Below are positions 47,481-57,447 of a stretch of DNA of 64,000 nt, piece by piece. Position numbers and translations under genes: made by a program. Source of the stretch: Flavobacteriaceae bacterium (lineage in GTDB: Bacteria > Bacteroidota > Bacteroidia > Flavobacteriales > Flavobacteriaceae). The DNA lies in assembly GCA_018669795.1 (NCBI GenBank), contig JABHSQ010000008.1:62001-126000 (forward strand), given 5' to 3'. Within the stretch, counting starts at the first letter, position 1. Every line of letters starts with the position of its first letter. The notes under the pieces are model-generated. The model ran no database searches and had not been told where the DNA came from. It saw only the letters and a program-made list of their open reading frames with translations.

Positions 47481-48415
47481 TTTAATTTATCTAATTTATC
47501 CATTATTTCAGGTATCAACCTAATAGCAGCTATTTCTTTATATTTTTTTCTAAAATCATCAGCTGGAGTACCAAAATAAGATTTATGACCTTCTAATGAT
47601 TTACTAACACCACTTTGAGCAGAAATTACTGCCTTTTCACCAATCGTAACACCACTTGTAACACCAGCTTGTCCCCAAATAGTAACAAAATCCTCAATGA
47701 TGACACATCCAGAAATTCCAACCTGTGAAGCAATTAAACATCGTTTTCCTATTACAGTATCATGACCAATATGTACTTGATTATCTATTTTAGAACCTTT
47801 TCCAATGGTTGTTGAAGCAGTTACTCCTTTATCAATAGTACATAAGGCACCAATATCTACTTGATCTTCTATAACCACATTTCCCCCACTTAAAAGTTTG
47901 TCAAATTTCTCAGGTCTATTTTTATAATAAAAAGCATCAGCTCCTAATATGGTTCCACTATGAATGGTTACATTATTTCCTATGATTGCATTATCATAAA
48001 TACACACATTAGAATGGATGATACAATCGTTACCAATTTGAACATTATTTCCAATAAATACATTGGGTTGCAAAACCGTATTATTACCAATAATTGCAGA
48101 TATTGAAATAGTTGCAGTAGCTGCAATAAAGGGATTAAAATGATTGGTTAATTTATTGAAATCTCTAAAAGGATCATCAGATATTAATAAAGACTTCCCA
48201 TCAGGACAGGATACTTCTTTATTAATTAATATGATCGTTGCTTTAGATGCTAGGGCTTTATCATAATACTTTGGATGATCAACAAATACTATATCTCCCG
48301 ATGCAACCATATGAATTTCATTCATTCCAAGAACAGGAAACTCAGCATCACCAATATAATCACAATTTAAAATTCTTGCGATACCTTCAATGGTTTGGGG
48401 AGTATAGAATTTCAT
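47477..48415 (-). CDS. LpxD-like N-acyltransferase paralogue (left-handed beta helix)
   Basis: 312 residues: an N-terminal uridine-binding-like domain (about 1-95), then hexapeptide repeats (NNTVLQPNVFIGNNVQIGND-like; seen as VFIGNNVQIGND) forming a left-handed beta helix. HIGHDTVIG puts His218 where LpxD has its catalytic His. It is a paralogue of the LpxD at 51194-52219 and shares its layout but little sequence, so it may act on a different sugar. It is 14 bases after efp and was coupled to the NTF2-like gene. Confidence 0.85.
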   Translation of the reverse strand: MKFYTPQTIEGIARILNCDYIGDAEFPVLGMNEIHMVASGDIVFVDHPKYYDKALASKATIILINKEVSCPDGKSLLISDDPFRDFNKLTNHFNPFIAATATISISAIIGNNTVLQPNVFIGNNVQIGNDCIIHSNVCIYDNAIIGNNVTIHSGTILGADAFYYKNRPEKFDKLLSGGNVVIEDQVDIGALCTIDKGVTASTTIGKGSKIDNQVHIGHDTVIGKRCLIASQVGISGCVIIEDFVTIWGQAGVTSGVTIGEKAVISAQSGVSKSLEGHKSYFGTPADDFRKKYKEIAAIRLIPEIMDKLDKLK

Positions 48416-48429
48416 TTATAGCTATTATA

Positions 48430-48996
48430 TTATTCTTTTACACGTTCTTGATAGTTACTCTTATCAGTATCTATTCTAATTTTATCTCCTTCATTAATAA
48501 AAAGAGGAACATTAATTTTTGCTCCAGTTTCAACAATGGCAGGTTTTGTAGCATTAGTTGCGGTATTTCCCTTAATACCTGGTTCAGTACTTGTTACTTC
48601 TAAAATTACGTGAGCTGGTAAATCTACTGAAAGCGGCATATCATCATCAGCATTAATTTGAATAGTAACCGTTTCTCCTTCTTTCATTAAACCGGAATTG
48701 TCTAAGGTATCTTTTTCTAGTTGAATCTGAGAATAATCTTCATTATTCATAAAATGATAGGTACTCCCTTCATTATATAAAAATTGGAATTTATGAGTTT
48801 CTACCCTGACTTCATCAATTTTATGTCCAGCAGAAAAAGTATTATCGATTACTTTTCCTGAAGTCACACTTTTTAATTTTGTTCTTACAAATGCAGGCCC
48901 TTTACCAGGTTTAACATGCATAAATTCTATAATTTTAAATATATCATGATTATATTTAATACATAAGCCTTTTCTAATATCTGAAGTACTCGCCAT
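48430..48996 (-). CDS. efp: Translation elongation factor P
   Basis: 188 residues, three OB-like domains. The N-terminal tip PGKGPA carries Lys32, the residue modified in some bacteria; VRTKLKSVTSGKVIDNTFSAG (as SVTSGKVIDNTFSAG) and GLMKEGETVTIQ follow, and the C-terminal IRIDTDKSNYQERV is conserved. EF-P rescues ribosomes stalled at polyproline. It lies between lpxA and the LpxD paralogue, 15 bases after lpxA. Confidence 0.96.
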   Translation of the reverse strand: MASTSDIRKGLCIKYNHDIFKIIEFMHVKPGKGPAFVRTKLKSVTSGKVIDNTFSAGHKIDEVRVETHKFQFLYNEGSTYHFMNNEDYSQIQLEKDTLDNSGLMKEGETVTIQINADDDMPLSVDLPAHVILEVTSTEPGIKGNTATNATKPAIVETGAKINVPLFINEGDKIRIDTDKSNYQERVKE

Positions 48997-49011
48997 AATT
49001 ATTTTAATTTA

Positions 49012-49794
49012 TTAATTTGAAAAATAACCTTTCATTATTCCTCTTTTTGAATTTTTTATAAACTGAAGGATTTCATCTCTTTCGGTTGTTGCCTCCATAT
49101 CAGCTTCAATAAGTTGAACCGCCTGAGTATTGTTAAATCCTTTTTGAAATAAAGTTCTATAGATATTCTGAATTTCTCTAATTTTTTCAGAATTAAACCC
49201 TCTTCTTCTTAAACCAATAGAATTAATCCCAACATAAGACATTGGTTCACGAGCTCCTTTTACAAAAGGAGGAACATCTTTTCTAACCAAAGATCCTCCA
49301 GTAATAAATGCATGTTGACCTATAGTGCAAAATTGATGAACTGCTGTCATTCCAGCTAAAATAACGTAATTACCAATAGTAACGTGTCCTGCAAGTGTGC
49401 TGTTATTTGAAAAAATACAATTATCACCCACAATACAATCATGAGCAATATGGCAATATGCCATTATCAAACAATTTTTACCAACCACTGTTTTACCCCT
49501 ATCAACTGTTCCACGATTAATAGTTACATATTCACGTAAGGTTGTATTATCACCTATTATAACAGTAGTTTCTTCGTCTTTAAATTTTAAATCTTGCGGT
49601 ATCGCAGAAATAACACATCCTGGAAAAATATTGCAATTTTTTCCAATACGAGCACCTTCCATTATAGTTACATTAGATCCTATCCAAGTACCTTCGCCAA
49701 TAATTACATTATTATGTATTGTCGTAAATGGTTCTATTACAACGTTTTTAGCGATTTTAGCTCCCGGATGTACGTATGCTAAGGGTTGATTCAT
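49012..49794 (-). CDS. lpxA: UDP-N-acetylglucosamine O-acyltransferase
   Basis: 260 residues, a left-handed beta helix of hexapeptide repeats plus a C-terminal helical part. CHIAHDC (114-120) holds the catalytic His118, which matches E. coli His125, and His115. It starts lipid A synthesis by adding a hydroxyacyl chain to UDP-GlcNAc. Its ATG follows the lpxC-fabZ stop with no gap. Confidence 0.95.
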   Translation of the reverse strand: MNQPLAYVHPGAKIAKNVVIEPFTTIHNNVIIGEGTWIGSNVTIMEGARIGKNCNIFPGCVISAIPQDLKFKDEETTVIIGDNTTLREYVTINRGTVDRGKTVVGKNCLIMAYCHIAHDCIVGDNCIFSNNSTLAGHVTIGNYVILAGMTAVHQFCTIGQHAFITGGSLVRKDVPPFVKGAREPMSYVGINSIGLRRRGFNSEKIREIQNIYRTLFQKGFNNTQAVQLIEADMEATTERDEILQFIKNSKRGIMKGYFSN

Positions 49795-51201
49795 CTATAA
49801 ATTTTTTGTTTTAACAATTTTTGCCATCAATTCTGCTTCTGCTACTAATATTCCATTTACATAAGCTTTTCCGTGCATTATACAAATCCCTCTTCTCATT
49901 GGCTCGTCTAAAACAAGATCAAAAATTAAGGTATCTCCTGGAATCACTTGTTTTTTAAATTTAACGTTATTCATTTTCAAAAAGAAAGTTAAATAATTTT
50001 CTGGATCTGGCACCACACTTAATGCCAATATTCCTCCAGCTTGAGCCATTGCTTCAACTATTAATACTCCTGGCATAACAGGTGCTCCTGGAAAATGACC
50101 TACAAAAAAAGGTTCATTCATGCTTACATTCTTAAGCCCAACTACATGACTGTCAGTAAGTTCCAAAATTTTATCTACTAATAAAAAAGGAGGTCTATGA
50201 GGCAGTATATCCATAATGGCATTAACATCTTTTATAGGCTTTTTAGTTAGATCAAAAACAGGTACTTTATTTCTTTTTTCAGTTTTAATAATTTTAGAGA
50301 GCTTTTTTGCAAACTGAGTATTTACATAATGTCCTGGTTTAGTTGCTATTATTTTTCCTCTTATTCGAGTTCCAATTAATCCAAGATCACCAATAACATC
50401 TAATAATTTATGTCTTGCTGCTTCATTAGGGTGATTTAATGTAAGGTTGTTTAAAATTCCATTAGGTTTAACAGCTATATCATCTTTATCAAAAGCAACC
50501 CGAAGTTTATCCATTGTTTCTGGAGATAACTCTTTATCTACATAAACAATAGCATTGTTTAAATCTCCACCCTTAATGAGGCCATGATCTAATAACATTT
50601 CAATTTCATGTAAAAAACTAAAAGTTCGGGAATCAGAAATTTCTTTTTTAAACTCTGAAATTTCATTGATAAAAGCATTTTGAGTTCCTAATACATTAGT
50701 TCCAAAATCAACCATGGTAGTAAGTTCATATTTTTCTGAGGGTAAGATCATGATCTCACTACCAGTTTTTTCATCTTTATAGGAGATTATTTCTTTTACT
50801 ACATATTCTTCTACAAAAGCTTCTTGTTCAATAAGACCAGCTGTTTCTAAAATTTCAATAAAATATTTTGATGAACCATCCATTATAGGAGGCTCTGATG
50901 CATCAAGTTCAATAATACAATTATCAATTTGCAAACCTACTAAAGCAGCTAATACATGTTCTGAAGTATTTATATTGACTCCATTTTTTTCAAGATTTGT
51001 ACCTCTTTCTGTAGTAACCACATAATTAGCATCTGCTTCAATAACTGGTTTTCCTTCTAAATCTATTCGTACAAAAGCATATCCATAATTCTCTGGAGCA
51101 GGCTTAAAAGTCATGTTTACAGATTTTCCAGTATGCAATCCTACACCTGATAGTGAAACTTCTTTTGCAATTGTTTTTTGTTTAATATCTAGATTAGTCA
51201 T
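49795..51201 (-). CDS. lpxC-fabZ: Bifunctional UDP-3-O-acyl-GlcNAc deacetylase / 3-hydroxyacyl-ACP dehydratase
   Basis: 468 residues in two domains. LpxC (about 1-315): [17 protein letters not shown] with zinc ligand His82, and [14 protein letters not shown] with a further zinc ligand. FabZ (about 325-468): [15 protein letters not shown] and [15 protein letters not shown] with the catalytic His. The fusion is usual in Bacteroidota and couples lipid A to fatty acid synthesis. It overlaps lpxD by 8 bases and abuts lpxA. Confidence 0.97.
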   Translation of the reverse strand: MTNLDIKQKTIAKEVSLSGVGLHTGKSVNMTFKPAPENYGYAFVRIDLEGKPVIEADANYVVTTERGTNLEKNGVNINTSEHVLAALVGLQIDNCIIELDASEPPIMDGSSKYFIEILETAGLIEQEAFVEEYVVKEIISYKDEKTGSEIMILPSEKYELTTMVDFGTNVLGTQNAFINEISEFKKEISDSRTFSFLHEIEMLLDHGLIKGGDLNNAIVYVDKELSPETMDKLRVAFDKDDIAVKPNGILNNLTLNHPNEAARHKLLDVIGDLGLIGTRIRGKIIATKPGHYVNTQFAKKLSKIIKTEKRNKVPVFDLTKKPIKDVNAIMDILPHRPPFLLVDKILELTDSHVVGLKNVSMNEPFFVGHFPGAPVMPGVLIVEAMAQAGGILALSVVPDPENYLTFFLKMNNVKFKKQVIPGDTLIFDLVLDEPMRRGICIMHGKAYVNGILVAEAELMAKIVKTKNL

Positions 51202-52219
51202 TCGTAATATTTTTCTCTATAGTATTAAGTCTATTAATTATTTTAGGCAGGTTTTTAAAATGCACATAGCTTTTGTTATAATCATTATAAGTGAATGCAG
51301 GTGACCCCTGCAATGTCTCGTTATCCTTTACATTTCTACCTATTCCACTTTGCGCTTGTATTCTTACATTGTTTCCAATGGTTATGTGACCTACAATTCC
51401 AACTTGCCCACCAATTATACAATTTTCTCCTATTTTAGTAGATCCTGCAATTCCAGTTTGAGCTGCAATAACAGTGTTTTTTCCAATTTCTACATTATGA
51501 GCAATCTGAATTTGATTATCCAACTTCACTCCTTTTCTGATAATTGTAGACCCTAAAGTAGCTCTATCTATAGATGTAGCTGCACCAATATCAACATTAT
51601 CTTCAATGATCACATTTCCAGTTTGAGGAACTTTTATAAATTCACCTTTTTCATTAGGTGCAAAACCAAAGCCATCGGCTCCAAGAATGACACTACTATG
51701 AATAACACAATTATTGCCTATTTGTGTATCGGAATATATTTTTGCTCCAGAAAATAAAGTGACATTATTACCAATTGTTACATGATCACCTAAATAAACA
51801 TTTGGATAAATTTTTACATGATCACCTATTTTTACATGATCACCTATATAAGCAAAAGCACCAATGTAAATGTTTTTACCATAATTAGCACTTTCAGAAA
51901 TAAAAACTGGTTGTTCGATTCCTGTCTTATTCATTTTTACTTGATTATAGTACTCTAGCAATTTTGAAAAAGACTTATAAGCATCATCAACTCTTATTAA
52001 GGTTGCACTAATTTTATTTTCAGCTTTAAAATTTTTATCTACAATAACGGCAGAAGCCTTAGTGGTATAAATATATGATGTGTATCTTGGGTTAGAGAGG
52101 AAACTTAAACTTTCTGGTATTCCTTCTTCAATTTTAGAAAGCTTAGATACCTCTACTTCTGGATCACCCTCTACTTCACCTTCTAAAATACCTGCTATTT
52201 GAGCTGCTGTAAATTTCAA
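51194..52219 (-). CDS. lpxD: UDP-3-O-acylglucosamine N-acyltransferase
   Basis: 341 residues: an N-terminal uridine-binding domain (about 1-100) and a long beta-helix of hexapeptide repeats. QIAHNVEIG places catalytic His241 where E. coli has His239. It adds the second acyl chain in lipid A synthesis. It is the first of the lpx genes after the HD-domain gene. A short in-frame duplication, [12 protein letters not shown] (126-137), is seen in the helix. Confidence 0.95.
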   Translation of the reverse strand: MKFTAAQIAGILEGEVEGDPEVEVSKLSKIEEGIPESLSFLSNPRYTSYIYTTKASAVIVDKNFKAENKISATLIRVDDAYKSFSKLLEYYNQVKMNKTGIEQPVFISESANYGKNIYIGAFAYIGDHVKIGDHVKIYPNVYLGDHVTIGNNVTLFSGAKIYSDTQIGNNCVIHSSVILGADGFGFAPNEKGEFIKVPQTGNVIIEDNVDIGAATSIDRATLGSTIIRKGVKLDNQIQIAHNVEIGKNTVIAAQTGIAGSTKIGENCIIGGQVGIVGHITIGNNVRIQAQSGIGRNVKDNETLQGSPAFTYNDYNKSYVHFKNLPKIINRLNTIEKNITND

Positions 52220-52252
52220 ATTTTATTTGTTTTAAGAATATTCATTTCCATG

Positions 52253-52260
52253 CAAAAATA
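52253..52260 (-). promoter_or_regulatory. Possible -7 box TATTTTTG for the lpxD-led operon
   Basis: On the minus strand TATTTTTG fits TAnnTTTG, 33 bases before the lpxD ATG, in the 55-base gap after the HD gene. No -33 TTG at proper spacing. Confidence 0.35.
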
Positions 52261-52274
52261 GAAAAAAAGGTTTA

Positions 52275-53501
52275 TTAATTGGTTTTTGGGAAACACATAT
52301 AATTTTTAATCACTTTTTTAGACAATGCTTTTAAGTTAAATTGATCACTTGCTTTTGCCACATCAATCACTTTTCCGCTTTTTGTATATAAATTAATAGT
52401 CTCTTTTTCCATACTATATGCTTGATTAGTGATTTGTCCAGTAAAAACAAAATAAGAAGCTTCACTTTCATTGATATTGTATTTTGATATTAAATCTTTT
52501 TTTGCATTTTTAATTTTATCAATCGAAAATTCTTGATTCTGGATTTCAATACTCAATAAATCACGATTTAGTAACATTTGTGAAATAGTACTCAACACAA
52601 AATCCTCTTCAGATTGCCATGATTTCATAGCAGATATAATATCATAGTCATCTAACTTAGCAAAAACATCTAAAATTTCATTATTTATATTCCCTTTGGT
52701 TACAGTTGAGTTTAAAAAATAGATTAAAGCGGTACTTGCTTCTAATTTTATTCCTTCACTGCTAAGCTCTTTTGCTCTTTTTAAAAGTCTAGTAACTAAC
52801 TGTTCTGCTACAAGACTAGTTTTGTGCAAATAACCCTGCCAGTACATCAACCTTCTTGCTAGAATAAATTTTTCAACTGAGTAAATTCCTTTTTCTTCAA
52901 CTACAATTTTGTCTTCAAAAACATTTAGCATACTAATTAAACGTTGTGAATTTATGGATCCTTCAGAAACACCAGTGTAAAAACTGTCTCTCCTTAAATA
53001 GTCCATTCGATCCATATCCAATTGTCCGGAAATTAATTGATAAAGGAACTTCCTAGGGTATTCATTCTTGAAAATTTGAATAGCAAGCGTTAATCTAAAG
53101 CTAAATTCTTTATTTAATACGTCCATAAAAAGCAACGAAATAAACTCATGATCTATGTTTTCAACAATACTATGCTCCATCGCATGCGAAAACGGACCAT
53201 GCCCTATATCATGAAGTAAAATAGCTATATAAAGAGCTTCAGACTCTTCTTCACTAATTTCAACACCTTTAAAACGAAGTACTTGAACCGCTTTTTGCAT
53301 TAAATGCATGGCGCCTAAAGCATGATGAAAACGAGTGTGATGGGCTCCAGGATAAACCATATACGACATACCCATTTGTGAAATCCTACGCAATCGTTGA
53401 AAATATCGATGCTCAACTAATTCAAAAATAAGTGGACTTGGTATCGTAATAAAACCATAGATTGGATCGTTTATTATTTTGAGTTTGTTTTGCGAATTCA
53501 A
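52275..53501 (-). CDS. HD-domain phosphohydrolase (dNTPase/SAMHD1-like)
   Basis: 408 residues. The N-terminal HD domain has HTRFHHALGAMHLM (55-68) with the first His ligand and LLHDIGHGPFSHAMEHS with HD. LDMDRMDYLRRDSF and the C-terminal helices match the HD superfamily of SAMHD1-like proteins. It may hydrolyse dNTPs or another phosphate ester. It precedes lpxD by 55 bases and is divergent from porX. Confidence 0.9.
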   Translation of the reverse strand: MNSQNKLKIINDPIYGFITIPSPLIFELVEHRYFQRLRRISQMGMSYMVYPGAHHTRFHHALGAMHLMQKAVQVLRFKGVEISEEESEALYIAILLHDIGHGPFSHAMEHSIVENIDHEFISLLFMDVLNKEFSFRLTLAIQIFKNEYPRKFLYQLISGQLDMDRMDYLRRDSFYTGVSEGSINSQRLISMLNVFEDKIVVEEKGIYSVEKFILARRLMYWQGYLHKTSLVAEQLVTRLLKRAKELSSEGIKLEASTALIYFLNSTVTKGNINNEILDVFAKLDDYDIISAMKSWQSEEDFVLSTISQMLLNRDLLSIEIQNQEFSIDKIKNAKKDLISKYNINESEASYFVFTGQITNQAYSMEKETINLYTKSGKVIDVAKASDQFNLKALSKKVIKNYMCFPKTN

Positions 53502-53551
53502 TCTTTAAATTTTTTTATTAATAAAAATTATTTTAATAGGTACTTCGGAAT

Positions 53552-53559
53552 TATTTTTG
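53552..53559 (+). promoter_or_regulatory. Possible -7 box TATTTTTG for porX
   Basis: TATTTTTG fits TAnnTTTG and lies 55 bases before the porX ATG in the divergent gap. No -33 TTG at proper distance. Confidence 0.3.
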
Positions 53560-53614
53560 CTGTACACATTGAAAATTCTTTTTAAAATTTCAATTAATTA
53601 ACAAATATACATAT

Positions 53615-55168
53615 ATGAGCGAAATAAAAGTACTTTGGGTTGATGACGAAATAGAATTATTAAAACCACACATTATATTCCTTGAAAAAAGAAATTATAG
53701 TGTTACAAAAGCCCTAAGTGGTATGGAAGCTCTAGAAGAAATTAAAAAACAAAATTTTGATATTGTTTTTTTAGATGAAAATATGCCAGGTCTAACTGGT
53801 ATTGAAACTTTAGCCGAAATTAAAGAACATCAAGCTAATCTTCCTGTTGTAATGATTACTAAGAGCGAAGAAGAGTATATTATGGAAGAAGCTATAGGCT
53901 CTAAAATTGCAGATTACCTTATTAAACCTGTTAATCCAAATCAAATATTATTAAGTTTAAAAAAGAATTTAGACCATTCAAGGTTGGTTTCTCAAAAAAC
54001 AACATCTTCATACCAACAAGAATTTAGAAAAATAGCAATGGATCTATCCATGATCAACTCTTATGAGGAGTGGATGGAAATGTATAAAAAACTTGTTTAC
54101 TGGGAATTGGAACTAGAAAACATTGATGACTCTGGTATGTTTGAAATTTTAGAATCTCAAAAAAATGAAGCTAATATACAGTTTTGCAAATTCATAGAAA
54201 AAAACTATCCAGATTGGTTTAATAGCAATGAAGACAAGCCAATAATGTCACACACGTTATTTAAAGAGAAAGTTTTACCAGTTATAGAAACACAAAAAAC
54301 ACTATTTATAGTGGTAGATAATTTACGATATGATCAATGGAAAGCATTCGAACCTTTTCTAAATAGTAGTTTTAAGAAAAGCAGTGAAGAGCTTTATTAT
54401 AGTATTTTACCTACCGCAACTCAGTATGCAAGAAATTCAATATTTTCAGGATTAATGCCTAGTGAAATGGAAAAAACTTATCCTAATTATTGGCTAAATG
54501 ATACTGATGAAGGAGGGAAAAACATGTTCGAAAAGGAATTTTTAGAAACTCAATTAAAAAGATTAGAGAAAAATTTAAATTGGAGTTATCATAAAATTAC
54601 AAGTTTAAGACAAGGCAAAAAATTATCAGCCAATTTTAAATCACATAAAAATGAAGATTTAATCGCGTTGGTTTATAATTTTGTAGATATGCTTTCACAT
54701 TCAAAAACTGAAATGGAAGTGATAAAAGAATTAGCTTCCACAGATAAATCTTATAGATCTTTAACACAAAGTTGGTTTAAAAACTCACCATTACTTGATA
54801 TTATCCAACAAGCTTCTGCCTTAGGGTTTAAATTAATTATCACTACAGATCACGGAACTATTAATGTTAAAAACCCAACTAAAGTAATTGGTGATAAAAA
54901 CATTAGCTCTAATTTAAGGTATAAAACAGGAAAAAGCTTGTCTTATGAAGAAAAAGATGTATTGGTATCTAAAAATCCTAAAAACATATGCTTACCAGCT
55001 ATTAACATGAGCAGCTCATTTATTTTTGCAAAAGGAGATATGTTTTTTGCCTACCCCAATAGATACAATCATTTCGTAAACTACTTTAGAAATACCTATC
55101 AACATGGTGGCATATCGATGGAGGAAGTTTTAATTCCATTCATTGTTTTAGACCCAAAGCAGGCATAA
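53615..55168 (+). CDS. porX: PorX, T9SS response regulator with PglZ phosphatase-like domain
   Basis: 517 residues. An N-terminal receiver domain (1-120) has the acidic pair VDDE (9-12), the phospho-acceptor Asp54 in FLDENMP, Thr82 and Lys104. A helical linker leads to a PglZ/alkaline-phosphatase-like domain (about 200-517) with likely metal ligands Asp235, Thr267 or Thr269, Asp358, His362, Asp412, His413 and His497. PorX works with PorY and sigma factor PorL-type genes to control type IX secretion; its PglZ domain is reported to hydrolyse phosphodiester or oligonucleotide substrates. The tsaE and ald genes follow. Confidence 0.95.
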   Translation: MSEIKVLWVDDEIELLKPHIIFLEKRNYSVTKALSGMEALEEIKKQNFDIVFLDENMPGLTGIETLAEIKEHQANLPVVMITKSEEEYIMEEAIGSKIADYLIKPVNPNQILLSLKKNLDHSRLVSQKTTSSYQQEFRKIAMDLSMINSYEEWMEMYKKLVYWELELENIDDSGMFEILESQKNEANIQFCKFIEKNYPDWFNSNEDKPIMSHTLFKEKVLPVIETQKTLFIVVDNLRYDQWKAFEPFLNSSFKKSSEELYYSILPTATQYARNSIFSGLMPSEMEKTYPNYWLNDTDEGGKNMFEKEFLETQLKRLEKNLNWSYHKITSLRQGKKLSANFKSHKNEDLIALVYNFVDMLSHSKTEMEVIKELASTDKSYRSLTQSWFKNSPLLDIIQQASALGFKLIITTDHGTINVKNPTKVIGDKNISSNLRYKTGKSLSYEEKDVLVSKNPKNICLPAINMSSSFIFAKGDMFFAYPNRYNHFVNYFRNTYQHGGISMEEVLIPFIVLDPKQA

Positions 55169-55253
55169 TTAATTTTTTAAAAAAATAATGCTCCTTACTG
55201 ATATTTTTTGTTGACTATCTGTATTAATTTGTATGTTTGTTTTTAAGTTTACT

Positions 55254-55667
55254 ATGGAATATATTTTTAATTTACAAGATTTGCCATCAGTTGCAAAACA
55301 AGTGCTAACAGAAGTCCCTAATAAGATTCTCCTTTTTTATGGAGACATGGGAGTTGGAAAAACAACACTTATAAAGGAAATTGCAAAACAATTAGGAGTA
55401 AAAGGAGTAATTAATAGTCCAACATTTGCATTGGTAAACGAATATGAAATTAAAGATGATAAGGTCTATCATTTTGATTTTTATAGAATTAATAATGAAG
55501 AAGAAGCTATGGATATAGGAATTGAAGATTATTTTTTTTCAAGCCATTGGAATTTAATAGAATGGCCTCAAAAAGTAACTAATCTTTTACCTGTAAATAG
55601 CACCAAAATACAACTAACTAAAAATCAAAACGGAACTAGAACATTAAATATGATACCTGTGAAATAG
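55254..55667 (+). CDS. tsaE: tRNA threonylcarbamoyladenosine biosynthesis ATPase
   Basis: 137 residues from the ATG at 55254; the upstream ATG at 55233 adds seven residues outside the family. The P-loop GDMGVGKTT (30-38) and the conserved SPTFALVNEY and HFDFYRI are clear; NLIEWPQK marks the C-terminal part. TsaE helps TsaB-TsaD make t6A37 in tRNAs that read ANN codons. It lies downstream of porX. Confidence 0.95.
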   Translation: MEYIFNLQDLPSVAKQVLTEVPNKILLFYGDMGVGKTTLIKEIAKQLGVKGVINSPTFALVNEYEIKDDKVYHFDFYRINNEEEAMDIGIEDYFFSSHWNLIEWPQKVTNLLPVNSTKIQLTKNQNGTRTLNMIPVK

Positions 55668-55807
55668 ATTGCGATGATTAAAACCCTTTGAAGAGCAACG
55701 CTCTCAAAAAAGAGTCCCTATCAACAAAGCAAATATTTATTTAGATAATCATCTAATTTTCTAATTGACATTTATTTACGTAATTTAGTACTTCTAACAA
55801 TTCACAA

Positions 55808-57007
55808 ATGTCTGAAATAAAATCTCCTTTTACCAAAGCTCAATTACTGCCTCAAGAAGAAACCCTTGAAATTCCGAAAGAAAAAGGTGAATTATTTATC
55901 GGGATTCCGAAAGAAACTCATTTTCAAGAAAAAAGAATATGCTTAACTCCTGACGCGGTTGCAGCAATAGTTGCCAATGATCATCGAGTTTTGATAGAAA
56001 ATGGAGCTGGTGAAAAAGCAGGTTTTACAGATGCTGATTATAATGAAGCTGGTGCTGAATTAACAAAGGAGACTAATAAAGTATTTGCTTGTCCTATCAT
56101 ATTGAAAGTAGAGCCCCCTTCTATAGACGAGATAGCACTCATCAATCCCAAAACGATTTTAATTACTGCTCTTCAATTAAAAACAAGAACTAAAGAATAT
56201 TTTGAAGCTTTAGCAAAAAAGAAAATTACAGCCTTAGCTTTTGAATTTATTAAAGATGAGGCCCATAGCTATCCAGCCGTAAAAGCACTTAGTGAAATTG
56301 CTGGAACCGCATCTGTTTTAATCGCTTCTGAATTAATGGCAAACAATGAAATAAGCAACGGTATGCTATTTGGAAATATTAGTGGGGTTCCGCCAGTTGA
56401 GGTTGTTATTATTGGAGCTGGAACAGTGGGTGAATTTGCAACTAGATCTGCGTTGGGTTTAGGTGCAAATGTCAAGGTGTTTGATAGCTCCTTAACTAGA
56501 TTAAGGAATTTACAAATAAAAGCTGGAAGACCATTATTTACCTCTACCCTACAACCAAAATATCTTATGAAAGCACTTAGGAGATGTGATGTCGCAATTG
56601 GTGCCTTAAAAGGATCAAATAGATCTCCAGTAGTAGTAACAGAAACGATGGTCGAAAAAATGAAAAAAGGTGCTGTTATCATTGATGTTAGTGTAGATAT
56701 GGGTGGATGTTTTGAAACTACCGAAGTCACTAGTCATGATAATCCAACAAGGATTAAACATGGAGTTATCCATTATGGTGTTCCTAATATTCCTGCCAGG
56801 TATCCAAAAACAGCTTCTATATCTATAAGTAATATTTTTACTCCATATCTTTTAAATATTGCTGAGTCAGGTGGATTAGAAAATGCCATACGTTTTGATA
56901 GTGGTTTAAAAAATGGGTTGTATTTTTACCGTGGTATTTTAACCAATAAAGCTGTTGCTGATTGGTACGGAATACCCTATAGTGATCTCAATATTTTAAT
57001 ATTTTAA
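55808..57007 (+). CDS. ald: Alanine dehydrogenase
   Basis: 399 residues, of which the first 28 or so are an extra N-terminal stretch common in Bacteroidota. IGIPKETHFQEKRICLTPD (as GIPKETHFQEKR and CLTPDAV) opens the enzyme. VVIIGAGTVGEFATRSALG is the NAD-binding loop, and VDMGGCFETT follows. It turns L-alanine to pyruvate and ammonia with NAD+. It sits 140 bases after tsaE. Confidence 0.95.
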   Translation: MSEIKSPFTKAQLLPQEETLEIPKEKGELFIGIPKETHFQEKRICLTPDAVAAIVANDHRVLIENGAGEKAGFTDADYNEAGAELTKETNKVFACPIILKVEPPSIDEIALINPKTILITALQLKTRTKEYFEALAKKKITALAFEFIKDEAHSYPAVKALSEIAGTASVLIASELMANNEISNGMLFGNISGVPPVEVVIIGAGTVGEFATRSALGLGANVKVFDSSLTRLRNLQIKAGRPLFTSTLQPKYLMKALRRCDVAIGALKGSNRSPVVVTETMVEKMKKGAVIIDVSVDMGGCFETTEVTSHDNPTRIKHGVIHYGVPNIPARYPKTASISISNIFTPYLLNIAESGGLENAIRFDSGLKNGLYFYRGILTNKAVADWYGIPYSDLNILIF

Positions 57008-57056
57008 AGAATAAACGAATCACATTTATATTAATTATTGAACCCCTGATTATCAA

Positions 57057-57446
57057 ATGAGTCTTTTAAAACGATTTGCATTCTATTTTGGAGGATTTGC
57101 CATTGGTCTTATTCTTTTATATTTTTTTATTGGTGGAAGTGGAGCTTCCTGTGAATATGATTATGGCCCGAATTCAAGAACATTAAAAAACATTAGACTA
57201 AAAAAGCGTGTATACACAAACAAAGCTTTAGATGCGCTAAAAAACAATCAAATAGATACTTCTGATATTTCTAATTTATTATTAAAGGGTGATGTTTTAT
57301 TCTCTCAAAGCAATACAAAGCTAGATTCTTGTGATGTTTATGTAATAGAAGGAGCTTATAAAGGAAAGCCAAAAGAGAAACTAAAAATTTCAGTTAAAAA
57401 TTGCAACAAAAAAGCGACTATTCAAAAAATAACTATCATCAAGTAA
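57057..57446 (+). CDS. DUF4258-domain membrane-anchored protein
   Basis: 129 residues: one N-terminal span (about 5-24), GASCEYDYGPNSRTLKNI, then a DUF4258 fold up to NCNKKATIQKITIIK. Two Cys lie outside the membrane. The role is unknown. It begins 49 bases after ald on the same strand. The stop is one base from the proline dehydrogenase stop on the other strand. Confidence 0.75.
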   Translation: MSLLKRFAFYFGGFAIGLILLYFFIGGSGASCEYDYGPNSRTLKNIRLKKRVYTNKALDALKNNQIDTSDISNLLLKGDVLFSQSNTKLDSCDVYVIEGAYKGKPKEKLKISVKNCNKKATIQKITIIK

Positions 57447-57447
57447 T

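Noticed and set aside
51764-51850. A near-exact DNA repeat inside lpxD.
   Set aside because: It encodes repeated hexapeptides of the beta helix (GDHVKI twice), as expected for the protein.
55688-55707. A hairpin after tsaE (AGAGC and GCTCT).
   Set aside because: A run of A follows instead of T on the coding strand, so it is not a clear terminator.
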